NCBI GenBank assembly: GCA_030605565.1
Contig: JAUWIB010000006.1
Span: 1 to 55,965 of the forward strand
DNA length: 55,965 nt
Source of the DNA: a bacterium
GTDB taxonomy: Bacteria > Zixibacteria > MSB-5A5 > GN15 > FEB-12
Reading direction: 5' to 3'
Positions 35,635 through 43,748 of the stretch are shown piece after piece. Under the pieces are notes generated by a model. That model had not been told where the DNA came from and searched no databases. It saw nothing but the letters and a program-made list of their open reading frames with translations. The first letter of the stretch is position 1; each line of letters begins with the position of its first letter. The position numbers and the translations under genes are program-made.

Positions 35635-35898
35635 TCTTCATGCATCATGGTTCGACTCCGCTCACCATGAGGTGGTTGGATTACGGCATTATCCCTTTGT
35701 CCCGCAAGCAATGTCGCTCGACAGCATTCTTGGCTAAAAGTCGTGAATCAACGTCTGGAATCGATTATGTGTCAGCAGCTTACGGTTTGGCAATTGCGTC
35801 CACCCTGTAATTCATTGTGGTACATTCTCCTACTTGACCAGTGAATATGTAAACTATATGTAAAGCAAATATAAACACTTTACATATTGACTCGACCT

Positions 35899-35966
35899 GT
35901 CACCCCGGCGAAAGCAGGGGTCCGGTCTTGACGTTCAACTGGATTCCGGCGTCCGCCGGAATGACC
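35899..35966. repeat. Pair of REP-like hairpins
   Basis: Left unit: GTCACCCC-GGCGAAAGCAGGGGTCC (one mismatch in the stem). Right unit, inverted: GGATTCCGGC-GTCC-GCCGGAATGACC. They face each other with ~18 bases between. Same family as 48407-48523 and 51699-51724. Confidence 0.75.
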
Positions 35967-35988
35967 GGTGAGTTGGCTCTTTGGTGCA

Positions 35989-36010
35989 CGGCAGATGTCC
36001 ACATCTGCCG
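35989..36010. repeat. GGCAGA-type hairpin repeat
   Basis: CGGCAGATG-TCCA-CATCTGCCG is a perfect palindrome. Related copies with changed stems at 48292-48311 and 48755-48780. It ends a few bases from the stop of the pentapeptide gene. Confidence 0.7.
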
Positions 36011-36021
36011 ATGCGAGGCGA

Positions 36022-37428
36022 TTATTCAAACGGCCTGCCGAAGTAGCTGAGAATAAACAGCGCAAAGAAGTAGACACTCAAAAGCGCCTGAATACCCGAC
36101 ACCGTTCGCGCCCAACCAACGGCTTTGATGTAAATCTCCTTGGTCAGCAGCAATCTCAACCACCGCCCGAACTTGAAATCCCGAAAACCGATGTTGAAGG
36201 CGGACATGAGAGAGAAGAACATTACGCCCAAAAGTGTTTTCCCTAATCTGGTGACGTGTGTGGCATACAGTCGCCAACGTTTTCGAGACCGGGTATTCTC
36301 CGGATTAAGGTAGTAACGTATTGGTTCTTCAGTCAGTGTCAAAGACTGGTTCTTTTTGTGAGGAGTCAACACTACAATATCGCCTCCTCGACGCCAGAGT
36401 GCGAAGAAAGCATAGATCAGCGTACAAACCACCCAAACATAGGTGGCGTAGCGTAGCGGGCGCAGATAGCTCATACCGTAATCGCATGTCCAGTCGAAAA
36501 GCACCAGGTTTAGATAGTACGTTACCCAGTCTCCGTTTTGCCTGTTAATTTCATTTTCCCTACGTTTGAGCGCGAAGGTCAACTGACGTTCTTGCCTTCG
36601 GAATCCGTCGGTCTTGAAACTCTGGCGAACACCCTGCAGACCTGTTGGGTCATTGATGTAACTGAGTGTGGTTAGCCCAGACATGGATGCCATGCCACTC
36701 GCCGGTGGCGGCATCGACGTTTCAAAGATGACATCATCGAAAACGCCGTTCGAGAACCTAACATCATGTAGATCTTCCGTCTCAATTCGGGCGTTTGTGA
36801 ATGTGCAACTGCGGAAAACGCCCCCGGACTCAAACTTCATCCCGCTGAAGCCAACACTATGCTTGAAGTCTGCTTCATCAAAAACGACTGAATCCACGAA
36901 CACCATATCAGAAAACGTCACCGAAGAGTCGAAACGCAGTTTTTCGAAAAGACACAGTCCTGCAATCTCTGAGGATATAAATAAGGCGCGGCTTCGAAAA
37001 ACGCAGTCCCGAAATACTGTTCCCAAGGTCTTGATAGGTTTCTGCCCCAGGGCGGAGATTTGCAGCCATTCCTGTCCAGCGGCCAGATGGGAATGCTGTA
37101 ACACAAAAATGCCGTTTAGAGTGTCGCTGGTGAAATAAACTTCACTGTGAAACTTGGTTCCACTAGCACCCACCCCCGATTCAAACGTTGTATTCGACAC
37201 GTTGACTTGGCCGAAGACCGAGTCAGGGAAATCAAAACGACCGCGGACGTAGCAACTATCCAGGTAGATGTCATCCCCGCGCTCCAACGCTACCTCTAAC
37301 TCTTCAGCCCAAATCGTGTCCCGATGGCGCCTGTAAGTACCTCGCTCATCTGCGCCAAAGCACAGAGGAGCCGCTGAACAGCAGGCCAACAGCACCACCA
37401 GAGCAACCTTGTATTTGTTCCAACCCAT
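36022..37428 (-). CDS. Exported pentapeptide-repeat protein with a C-terminal channel-like membrane domain
   Basis: 468 residues from ATG 37428, which starts a signal peptide (YKVALVVLLACCSAAPLCFGA); an upstream GTG gives 12 extra residues before it. Residues about 60-240 are beta-helical pentapeptide-like repeats (VVFDEADFKHSVGFSGMKF). A linker with charged helices (FRRQERQLTFALKRRENEIN) leads to membrane helices (PLRYATYVWVVCTLIYAFFALW), a pore-loop-like FFSLMSAFNIGF and a last helix (VSGIQALLSVYFFALFILSYF). The end resembles two-helix ion channels but lacks TxGYG. The repeats would lie outside the inner membrane. Substrate unknown. Confidence 0.7.
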   Translation of the reverse strand: MGWNKYKVALVVLLACCSAAPLCFGADERGTYRRHRDTIWAEELEVALERGDDIYLDSCYVRGRFDFPDSVFGQVNVSNTTFESGVGASGTKFHSEVYFTSDTLNGIFVLQHSHLAAGQEWLQISALGQKPIKTLGTVFRDCVFRSRALFISSEIAGLCLFEKLRFDSSVTFSDMVFVDSVVFDEADFKHSVGFSGMKFESGGVFRSCTFTNARIETEDLHDVRFSNGVFDDVIFETSMPPPASGMASMSGLTTLSYINDPTGLQGVRQSFKTDGFRRQERQLTFALKRRENEINRQNGDWVTYYLNLVLFDWTCDYGMSYLRPLRYATYVWVVCTLIYAFFALWRRGGDIVVLTPHKKNQSLTLTEEPIRYYLNPENTRSRKRWRLYATHVTRLGKTLLGVMFFSLMSAFNIGFRDFKFGRWLRLLLTKEIYIKAVGWARTVSGIQALLSVYFFALFILSYFGRPFE

Positions 37429-37511
37429 AAACACACTATGTAATATTCTTCCACCTCCCGCCACAAAAATCTGATTCCCCCGTCCCCGCCTTTTGCGTAT
37501 ATTAACTTTCT

Positions 37512-39188
37512 ATGAGCTATCTGGTGTTGGCCCGCAAATACCGTCCGCAGCGGTTTGAAGAAATAGTAGCACAGGAGCATGTCAGTCGCACCCTGCAAAA
37601 CGCGGTCAGGAACGACCGCGTCGGGTCGGGCTACCTTTTCTGTGGCCCACGCGGCACCGGCAAAACCACCACCGCGCGTGTGCTGGCTAAGGCACTCAAT
37701 TGCGTCAACGGCCCGACACCCGAGCCGTGTGGCGAATGCGATCAGTGCAAGGAAATAGCCGCTGGGACATCATTGGATGTACTCGAGATCGACGCTGCCT
37801 CCAACACCGGTGTCGACGACATCCGAACGTTGCGCGAAAACGTCCGCTACCTGCCAGCCGGCGGCAAGAAGCGCATTTACATAATCGACGAAGTACACCG
37901 CCTCTCCGGCGCAGCTTTCGACGCTCTCTTGAAGACGCTCGAAGAACCGCCGCCGCACGTGATTTTCATGTTCGCCACGACTGAGCCGACGAAAGTGCCG
38001 GAGACGATACTGTCGCGCACCCAGCGGTTCGATCTCAAGCGTGTCTCGGTCAAAGCGCTGGCGGCTCACCTCACGCTTATAGCGCGAAAGGAAGAGCTGG
38101 AAATCGACGAGGCAGCGATCAAGCTGCTGGCTCGCAAGGCCGATGGCTCGGTGCGGGATGCCTTGTCGCTGCTGGATCAGTTGACGGCCTTTGCCTCGGA
38201 GAAAATCACCGACGAAACGGTTGTGGCGGCGCTGGGGCTGGTGGACCGTCAGATGCTGTTCAGTTTCATCAATGGGGTGGCCGAACGCGACAGCAAGGTA
38301 GTGCTCAAGCTGGTCAAGCAAGTGGTCGACGGCGGTACCGACGTCGCCGATTTCACCGCTGAGTTGTTGGAACATCTGAGACTGCTGATGATCCTGGCCA
38401 CCGACACAGAGGCCGGCGATCTGCTCGGTTTCTCAAATGAGGAACTGACCGAATACACGCAGCAGGCGGAGAATTTCTCGGTCGGAGATATCGTTCGTCT
38501 GATCAAGATCGGTATGGATCTCAACCGCGACCTGAAGAGCAAGATCGGTCTCGATGAGCGACTGCTTCTGGATGTGGCGGCGATCAAGATGGCCGAGATG
38601 GAGGGGACGGTTCGATTCGAGGAAATCCTTGAGCATCTGGGCCAGGGTCCCAACGCGAGCGGCGCAGGCAACCTGTTCGGTCAAACCGAAAAAAAAAAGG
38701 ATGACCTCCCCCCCCGCTCGGGATTAAAGCTGGTCAAAAGTGAGCCGGAGGCGGTGTCTGGTGGGCGCAGTTTGTCTCGAACGCAGGCTGTCAATGTGGC
38801 TATGGTCCGCGCCGGTTGGGAGAAGTTTGTGGGTTTTCTCAGGCAGAAAAACAGCATGTTGGCCTCTCAACTGGCCATGGTCCAAATCCGAGAGGTGAAA
38901 GATAATCAAATCCTGGCTGTATTCGGTGGTTCGGCCACAGTGGCGCGACAGGTGGTGGAGAGACCTACCAATCTGAGCCTGATTACCGAATGTTTGAAAG
39001 ATCAATTCGCTGCCAATCTGAGTATAAAATTCGACACCGAGAGGCAGAAGGATGTTGAGTCGACCGATACAGAAAGAAAACGCCGCAACGGCATCGACGT
39101 GAAGAAGCTGCTTGAGAATTCGCCGCGATTGCAAATGCTGCTGGAGAAAGTAGACGGTGAAATCATCGGCATCAGGAATGGTGAATAA
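37512..39188 (+). CDS. dnaX: DnaX, DNA polymerase III tau/gamma subunit
   Basis: 558 residues. AAA+ clamp-loader core: YLVLARKYRPQRFEE, Walker A GPRGTGKTTTAR, a zinc module (CVNGPTPEPCGECDQC), Walker B IIDEVHRLS, sensor-1 region ATTEPTKVPETILSRTQRF. The C-terminal part (after about 400) would be the tau-specific region. At codons 393-396 a run of ten A is present (see the slippage entry), which could give a shorter gamma form. First gene of dnaX-ebfC-recR. Confidence 0.95.
   Translation: MSYLVLARKYRPQRFEEIVAQEHVSRTLQNAVRNDRVGSGYLFCGPRGTGKTTTARVLAKALNCVNGPTPEPCGECDQCKEIAAGTSLDVLEIDAASNTGVDDIRTLRENVRYLPAGGKKRIYIIDEVHRLSGAAFDALLKTLEEPPPHVIFMFATTEPTKVPETILSRTQRFDLKRVSVKALAAHLTLIARKEELEIDEAAIKLLARKADGSVRDALSLLDQLTAFASEKITDETVVAALGLVDRQMLFSFINGVAERDSKVVLKLVKQVVDGGTDVADFTAELLEHLRLLMILATDTEAGDLLGFSNEELTEYTQQAENFSVGDIVRLIKIGMDLNRDLKSKIGLDERLLLDVAAIKMAEMEGTVRFEEILEHLGQGPNASGAGNLFGQTEKKKDDLPPRSGLKLVKSEPEAVSGGRSLSRTQAVNVAMVRAGWEKFVGFLRQKNSMLASQLAMVQIREVKDNQILAVFGGSATVARQVVERPTNLSLITECLKDQFAANLSIKFDTERQKDVESTDTERKRRNGIDVKKLLENSPRLQMLLEKVDGEIIGIRNGE
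38689..38705 (+). promoter_or_regulatory. Putative dnaX slippage/frameshift site
   Basis: The frame reads GAA AAA AAA AAG GAT GAC. The run is ten A, then GG. A -1 slip (or one extra A in the mRNA) gives GGA TGA, an immediate stop, as in E. coli gamma. A +1 slip gives AGG ATG ACC and meets TAA after eight more codons. Both lead to a ~395-residue product ending right after domain III. A run of eight C (38708-38715) follows. Confidence 0.6.
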
Positions 39189-39221
39189 TAGAGATTCGCG
39201 AAATACACACAGGAGATGATC

Positions 39222-39548
39222 ATGGTTAAGGGTGGCGTCGGCAACATGATGAAGCAAGTGCAACAGATGCAGGCCAAGATGGAGAAGATTCAGGCCGAAC
39301 TGGAGCAAACCGAAGTGGAAGGAACGGCCGGCGGCGGTATGGTCAAAGTAATGGCCAACGGCAAGCAGGATGTCGTCTCGATCACGATCGATCCGGAAGT
39401 GGTCGATCCTGACGATGTCGAGATGTTGCAGGATCTTATTCTGGCCGCAGTAAGTCAGGCCCGGGCCAAAGCCCAGGAGCTTCAGACCGAGAAGATGGCC
39501 AGTCTGACCGGTGGCCTGAATATCCCAGGTATGAACCTTCCGTTTTAG
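39222..39548 (+). CDS. ebfC: YbaB/EbfC nucleoid-associated protein
   Basis: 108 residues from ATG 39222, six bases after AGGAG (ATG 39216 touches that site). Helical MMKQVQQMQAKMEKIQAELEQTEVEG and the beta core (AGGGMVKVMANGKQDVVSITIDPEVV) are typical. Binds DNA as a dimer. dnaX-ebfC-recR order is conserved in bacteria. Confidence 0.93.
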   Translation: MVKGGVGNMMKQVQQMQAKMEKIQAELEQTEVEGTAGGGMVKVMANGKQDVVSITIDPEVVDPDDVEMLQDLILAAVSQARAKAQELQTEKMASLTGGLNIPGMNLPF

Positions 39549-39563
39549 TTTAAGAGGCGTGTT

Positions 39564-40160
39564 ATGTTCAAATCGGCCTCATCGGTCGAACGGTTAGCCA
39601 ACCGGCTGGCCCGAATGCCGGGTATCGGACGCAAGTCGGCGGCGCGGCTAGCCTTCTATATTCTCAACCTGACCAGGGAAGAAGCGCTGGAACTTTCCGA
39701 CATCATTCGCGAGGTGAAGGACAAGGTCGGGTTCTGTTCGATCTGTTTCAATATATCAGAAAGCGACCCTTGCCAGGTTTGCCAGGATCCGAAGCGGGAC
39801 AGCAGCGTGATATGTGTGGTTGAAGAAACTGCCGACGCTGCCGCTATCGACAAAGTAGACGGATTCAAAAGCATGTTTCATATTCTCGGCGGGCGGCTTT
39901 CGCCGTTGGACGGTATCGGCCCGGATGATCTCCGGATCAAAGAGCTCTTGAACCGACTTGGAGAGGAGGTGTCGGAAGTGGTGCTGGCCACAAATCCGAA
40001 CGTCGAGGGAGAAGCAACCGCGATCTATCTATCGAAACTGCTCAAGCCGTTAGGTGTCAAGGTCACCCGTATCGCGCGAGGACTCCCGGTCGGCGCCGAC
40101 CTCGAATTCGCCGACAGCGCTACCCTGGGCCGGGCACTGGAGGGCCGTCAGGAATTCTGA
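39564..40160 (+). CDS. recR: RecR recombination mediator
   Basis: 198 residues: helix-hairpin-helix (LARMPGIGRKSAARLAFYIL), a Cys4 zinc module (CSICFNISESDPCQVC), a Toprim domain (VICVVEETADAAAID) and the C-terminal ARGLPVGADLEFADSATLGRAL. Loads RecA at gaps with RecF/RecO. Last gene of the dnaX set; the membrane-TPR gene starts 10 bases later. Confidence 0.95.
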   Translation: MFKSASSVERLANRLARMPGIGRKSAARLAFYILNLTREEALELSDIIREVKDKVGFCSICFNISESDPCQVCQDPKRDSSVICVVEETADAAAIDKVDGFKSMFHILGGRLSPLDGIGPDDLRIKELLNRLGEEVSEVVLATNPNVEGEATAIYLSKLLKPLGVKVTRIARGLPVGADLEFADSATLGRALEGRQEF

Positions 40161-40170
40161 TCTCAAGACC

Positions 40171-42345
40171 ATGACCGATCACAAGCACATTTCGCACGCC
40201 TTTTACCTTGCGCTCGTCGCGCTGGTGATTTTCGCAGCCAGTCGATTTCTCGGCGGCATCCTCTTCGATAACAACTGGTCCTTTGTCCACTTGGCTCATC
40301 TACCGGGTTGGTATTCTGTGGCGTGGATTGCGCTGCTGGGCGGCCTGGGTTTCCTGCTAGTTTCCAGGGGTGAGTTTGTCGCCGGATTCTTCACCAGCCG
40401 CCTGCAAGTCTTGATCGCTGCGGCGGTCATTCTCGGGCTGACCATCGTTTTTCAACACGACTCTTTCCTGCTGGGCGGCGGCAACATGCGTGTGGCACAG
40501 ATTGCACAGGCGCCGAAGATCATTTTCCGATGGTTCGAGTTTGGCGCTACCATGCTGGTGTCGTGGTTCTACGCTGTATTCTCACTGTTCGACATGCCGC
40601 GCAGTATGCCGGCGGTGGTGAGTTGGAAACTCCTCGCGTTCCTCTCGACAGCGGCAGCGCTGGTTGGTTGCATCAAGCTCGCGATGGAATTCACCCACGA
40701 CGCGATTCGAAGAGTATTCCTTTTCGTAATCATGTTCGCCGGTCCGCAGATGGTCGTCTACTTCGGGTTTGTGGGCGTGGAACCGGTGGCGCCCGCGATA
40801 ACCTGCTGGGTGGCCTGGGCGGCCGTCCGGCTGAACCGTCATGGTACCGGCAAGAACCTGGCTCTGGTCTGGATTCTCACGATTGTCGGTATGTTCCTGC
40901 AGGTCTGGCTGATCTACCTTCTGCCCGCGGCGATCTTTGTAACAGCGCGACACCTAAGCAAAGACAGAAACAGGCTATCCAACCTGACGCTGCTGTCCGG
41001 ACTGATTGCCTGCCTCGCACTGTTTGCGATTATCTATGTACGAGGATTCAGCGACTTCGAGTTTTCACGCTTCATCTTGTTCCTGCACGGCAAACCTCCC
41101 TTTGGCGACTATAGCCTCTTTTCGGTTCGACACATCAGCGATGTGATGCAGGTTTTCCTCTTGACCGTTCCCGCGATTATCGTGACCAAGTATTTGTGGA
41201 TGCGACGCCTGTCGGCGCTGCGCACCGATGCCAACTTGGTGACGCTTAGCCTGATGACACTGGCCGGAGGCGCCGTCATGGTGATAACGGACCCGGTTCA
41301 TAGTATTGTGTTTGATCTGCCCCGCCTGGTTGTCTACATGACTCCGATGTCACTTCTGACCGGACTGCTCCTGGCTGACGTCCCTCTCGACTTTCCAAAC
41401 GGACGTCGCCTGCTGGGAGTGATGGCGGCCCTTGCCCTGATAGTTCCAATGAGCTACCTGCCGGTACTGCTGAAAATCGACAATACCGAGTCGTATGCCT
41501 CTGAGTACTTTGACAAGCACGAGGCTCAGTATTTGCACGCCGGTCTGGCCTTCCGCGATGCTTACTTCTATCGACGGCATCTTGACGAACGCAAGCAAGT
41601 CATTCGTATCCCCGGCCACGAGCAGGTTAGCCCGGAATCACTGACCCCAGATGAAGATCCATTGCACGCCGCTCTGGATACTTCGGCGCGAGCGAACGAT
41701 ACCATCACCCTTGACACCACAAACCTCGAGAAGGCGAACCAGTGGGAATGGATGATGCCGTCCAAATCGTCGGACTATCTGAATCTGCGCGGTATCGGCG
41801 ATCTGATCGCTTCCGATCAGCCCAACGAGGCGTTGCGGATGTTGTACCGCATAAAAGCCAAACGACCCTACTGGGCCGAGGCGCGGGCCACGCTGGTGAG
41901 TGTGCTGGTCCAACTGGGACGCTACGCGCAAGCGAGACCGGAGATCGATACTTGTTTGATGCTTGAGCCGCACAGCCGCGTGCATCACATGAATAACTAC
42001 ATTTGCTACCGTGACCAGAAACAGTTCTATGAAGCACTGAAGGCTGTCACACGCGCATCCGAATTGTTCCCCGGCGACCCCGAGATCCTCACTGACTTAA
42101 TGATCATCCATTACCGCGCCGGTAACAGCTACGAGGCGGACACCCTGGCTATGTCCCTGATGACTTCCGATCCGACCCTCCCCTATCCGTACCTGATCAA
42201 AGGATTCCTCGAAGACAAAGGTGACAATATGCTCGCCGCCGTGCGCCACTACGAAAAGTTCGTATCGTTGGCTCCGGACGAGCCCGAAACGGTACGCATC
42301 AGAAAACGTTTGAACGACCTGACTGCCCAACTCCGCAAGAACTAA
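40171..42345 (+). CDS. Multi-pass membrane protein with C-terminal TPR repeats
   Basis: 724 residues. The start at 40171 is chosen because an upstream frame overlaps recR. The first ~430 residues hold about ten membrane helices (YLALVALVIFAASRFLGG, VLIAAAVILGLTIVF, LVWILTIVGMFLQVWLIYLL); a C-terminal region (about 555-720) has TPR-like repeats (YWAEARATLVSVLVQLGRYAQARPEI, AVRHYEKFVSLAPDEPETVR). The layout resembles PMT/O-antigen-type membrane proteins fused to TPR, but no catalytic motif was recognised. Function unknown. Co-directional with recR. Confidence 0.8.
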   Translation: MTDHKHISHAFYLALVALVIFAASRFLGGILFDNNWSFVHLAHLPGWYSVAWIALLGGLGFLLVSRGEFVAGFFTSRLQVLIAAAVILGLTIVFQHDSFLLGGGNMRVAQIAQAPKIIFRWFEFGATMLVSWFYAVFSLFDMPRSMPAVVSWKLLAFLSTAAALVGCIKLAMEFTHDAIRRVFLFVIMFAGPQMVVYFGFVGVEPVAPAITCWVAWAAVRLNRHGTGKNLALVWILTIVGMFLQVWLIYLLPAAIFVTARHLSKDRNRLSNLTLLSGLIACLALFAIIYVRGFSDFEFSRFILFLHGKPPFGDYSLFSVRHISDVMQVFLLTVPAIIVTKYLWMRRLSALRTDANLVTLSLMTLAGGAVMVITDPVHSIVFDLPRLVVYMTPMSLLTGLLLADVPLDFPNGRRLLGVMAALALIVPMSYLPVLLKIDNTESYASEYFDKHEAQYLHAGLAFRDAYFYRRHLDERKQVIRIPGHEQVSPESLTPDEDPLHAALDTSARANDTITLDTTNLEKANQWEWMMPSKSSDYLNLRGIGDLIASDQPNEALRMLYRIKAKRPYWAEARATLVSVLVQLGRYAQARPEIDTCLMLEPHSRVHHMNNYICYRDQKQFYEALKAVTRASELFPGDPEILTDLMIIHYRAGNSYEADTLAMSLMTSDPTLPYPYLIKGFLEDKGDNMLAAVRHYEKFVSLAPDEPETVRIRKRLNDLTAQLRKN

Positions 42346-42357
42346 CCGGCTGGGTGG

Positions 42358-42552
42358 CCCGGACATCTGGGACTGTTGAAGAAGTCTCTTTAGCGTGTTG
42401 CGGTGGGTCTTGCGAATTTGTGTCAGCAAATTCGTGTGACCCGCCGCCATTGTCCAATAAGGAATTAGGTGTCGGGGCACAACCACGCTTTCAGCGTATC
42501 CAAGACCCAACACAACGTAATTAGGGTTTGTCAACAAGCCCATCTGTCCGGG
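42358..42552. repeat. Paired-hairpin repeat, copy 3, inside longer inverted ends
   Basis: Left hairpin 42400-42447: GCGGTGGGTC/GACCCGCCGC outside; inner arms GCGAATTTG/CAAATTCGT; the TT and GT internal-loop bases match copies 1-2. Right hairpin, inverted: 42470-42512 (ends CCAAGACCC). The set is bounded by CCCGGACATCTGGG...TGTTGA (42358-42379) and its near-complement 42531-42552 (18 of 22). Confidence 0.7.
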
Positions 42553-42962
42553 TTTCATAGCGACAGTGCTCCGAGTTAGAAACCCGGGCGCACGTCCGGG
42601 CCACGCTAATCCCGCTTGTGCGGATTCGCAAGACACCGGTACCCCACCCAGAGCGCCACCGTCGGGTGGGTTCATCCTTCGCGCGGAAGAACCCACCTGT
42701 CGCTTCGCTTTAGGTGGGGTACCGGAACAGACACCTACTTTTCCAACAAGCCTACAAGCTGACTGCCACCGAGCCGAACCGTCGGTTACTGTTCCGAACA
42801 TTATATTGCCGCCGGCGTAAATACTGTGTGATATTGTTTGACCTGTTGGCATTGGAGAGCCCGAAGGTTGAATCCAGGAATCGCTGACAAGTCAGTCATG
42901 TGGTGCGAGGTCGTTGAGGCCGTGCAACCGGTTATGCACACCTTGCTGGAAAGGCTATTGAA
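42553..42962. other. Repeat-rich gap ahead of the LolA-like gene
   Basis: Apart from the palindrome at 42636-42725 it carries CCCGGGCGCACGTCCGGG (a hairpin) and TTTCCAACAAGCC, a partial copy of the TGTTGA end motif. No ORF was supported. A promoter for the following operon should lie in 42780-42950 but no clear consensus was found. Confidence 0.5.
42636..42725. repeat. Long palindromic repeat, CCGGTA-CCCACC family
   Basis: CCGGTACCCCACC (42636-42648) and GGTGGGGTACCGG (42713-42725) are perfect 13-base inverted ends. Inside, GGGTGGG and CCCACC pair with them or with each other, so a cruciform or two side hairpins can form. The left part recurs at 35598-35634. Confidence 0.75.
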
Positions 42963-43736
42963 ATGAATACTGCAAGTAAGCTTCTCGCTATGGTGTCATT
43001 GATGCTCCCGGCAATCACCGGAGTTGCCATAGCGGACGATTTGACTACGGACGCCGAAGTCCGGGCGCTCATCAGGGAAATCGACCAACTCTACCGCAGT
43101 GAGTCCAGCTACGCCGTTATGGAGATGGAGGTGGTGACACCGCACTGGCAACGCACGCTGACTATGGAAGCCTGGAGCCATGGGACCAGGAAGACTCTGA
43201 TTCGCATCACCTCTCCCAAGAAGGAGAAAGGGGTCGGCACACTGCGGGTTGAGAACGAGATGTGGAACTACCTGCCCAAGACCAACAAGGTCATCAAGGT
43301 GCCGCCTTCGATGATGATGAGCTCCTGGATGGGGTCGGATTTCACCAATGATGACCTGGTCAGGGAGTTCTCGTTGTTCGAGGACTACAGCTACGAAATA
43401 ATCACGCCCGACACCGCCGAGCCGAGCCTGATCTACGTCAACTGCATCCCACGCGAGGACCTGCCGGTGGTATGGGGCAACATCGTCATTGCCGCGCGGC
43501 GCAGCGACCATATTCCGGTATGGCAGAAATACTACGATGAAAAGGGGAAGTTGATGCGGGTGCAGACGTTTTCGGATATCCGAACGTTCGGTGGTCGCAA
43601 GATTCCGGCCGTGACTGAGATAGTACCGCAAAACAAAGAAGGCCACCGGACGGTCATCCGTTACAAGGAGATCGAGTTTGATCTGAAGATCGGCGAGGAT
43701 GTCTTCTCGCTCAGGAACCTGCGTTCGCCGAAATGA
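42963..43736 (+). CDS. LolA-like outer-membrane lipoprotein-sorting protein
   Basis: 257 residues with a signal peptide (LLAMVSLMLPAITGVAIA). The body fits the LolA-like family often annotated as outer membrane lipoprotein-sorting protein: MEMEVVTPHWQRTLTMEAWS, PKKEKGVGTLRVENEMWNYLPKTNKVIKVPPSMMMSSWMGSDFTNDDL, where WMGSDFTNDDL is diagnostic. A periplasmic carrier for a lipid or lipoprotein is the usual idea. It starts a five-gene set with two permeases, an ATPase and an outer-membrane barrel. Confidence 0.85.
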   Translation: MNTASKLLAMVSLMLPAITGVAIADDLTTDAEVRALIREIDQLYRSESSYAVMEMEVVTPHWQRTLTMEAWSHGTRKTLIRITSPKKEKGVGTLRVENEMWNYLPKTNKVIKVPPSMMMSSWMGSDFTNDDLVREFSLFEDYSYEIITPDTAEPSLIYVNCIPREDLPVVWGNIVIAARRSDHIPVWQKYYDEKGKLMRVQTFSDIRTFGGRKIPAVTEIVPQNKEGHRTVIRYKEIEFDLKIGEDVFSLRNLRSPK

Positions 43737-43748
43737 GAGTGATTGAGA

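Larger units (their letters stand above)
35449..36021. other. Repeat-rich intergenic region, no gene
   Basis: Holds three repeat-family copies (35598-35634, 35899-35966, 35989-36010, listed separately). A stretch around 35845-35890 is AT-rich with repeated TATGTAAA/TTTACATA words. No ORF with a ribosome site was found. Confidence 0.6.
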
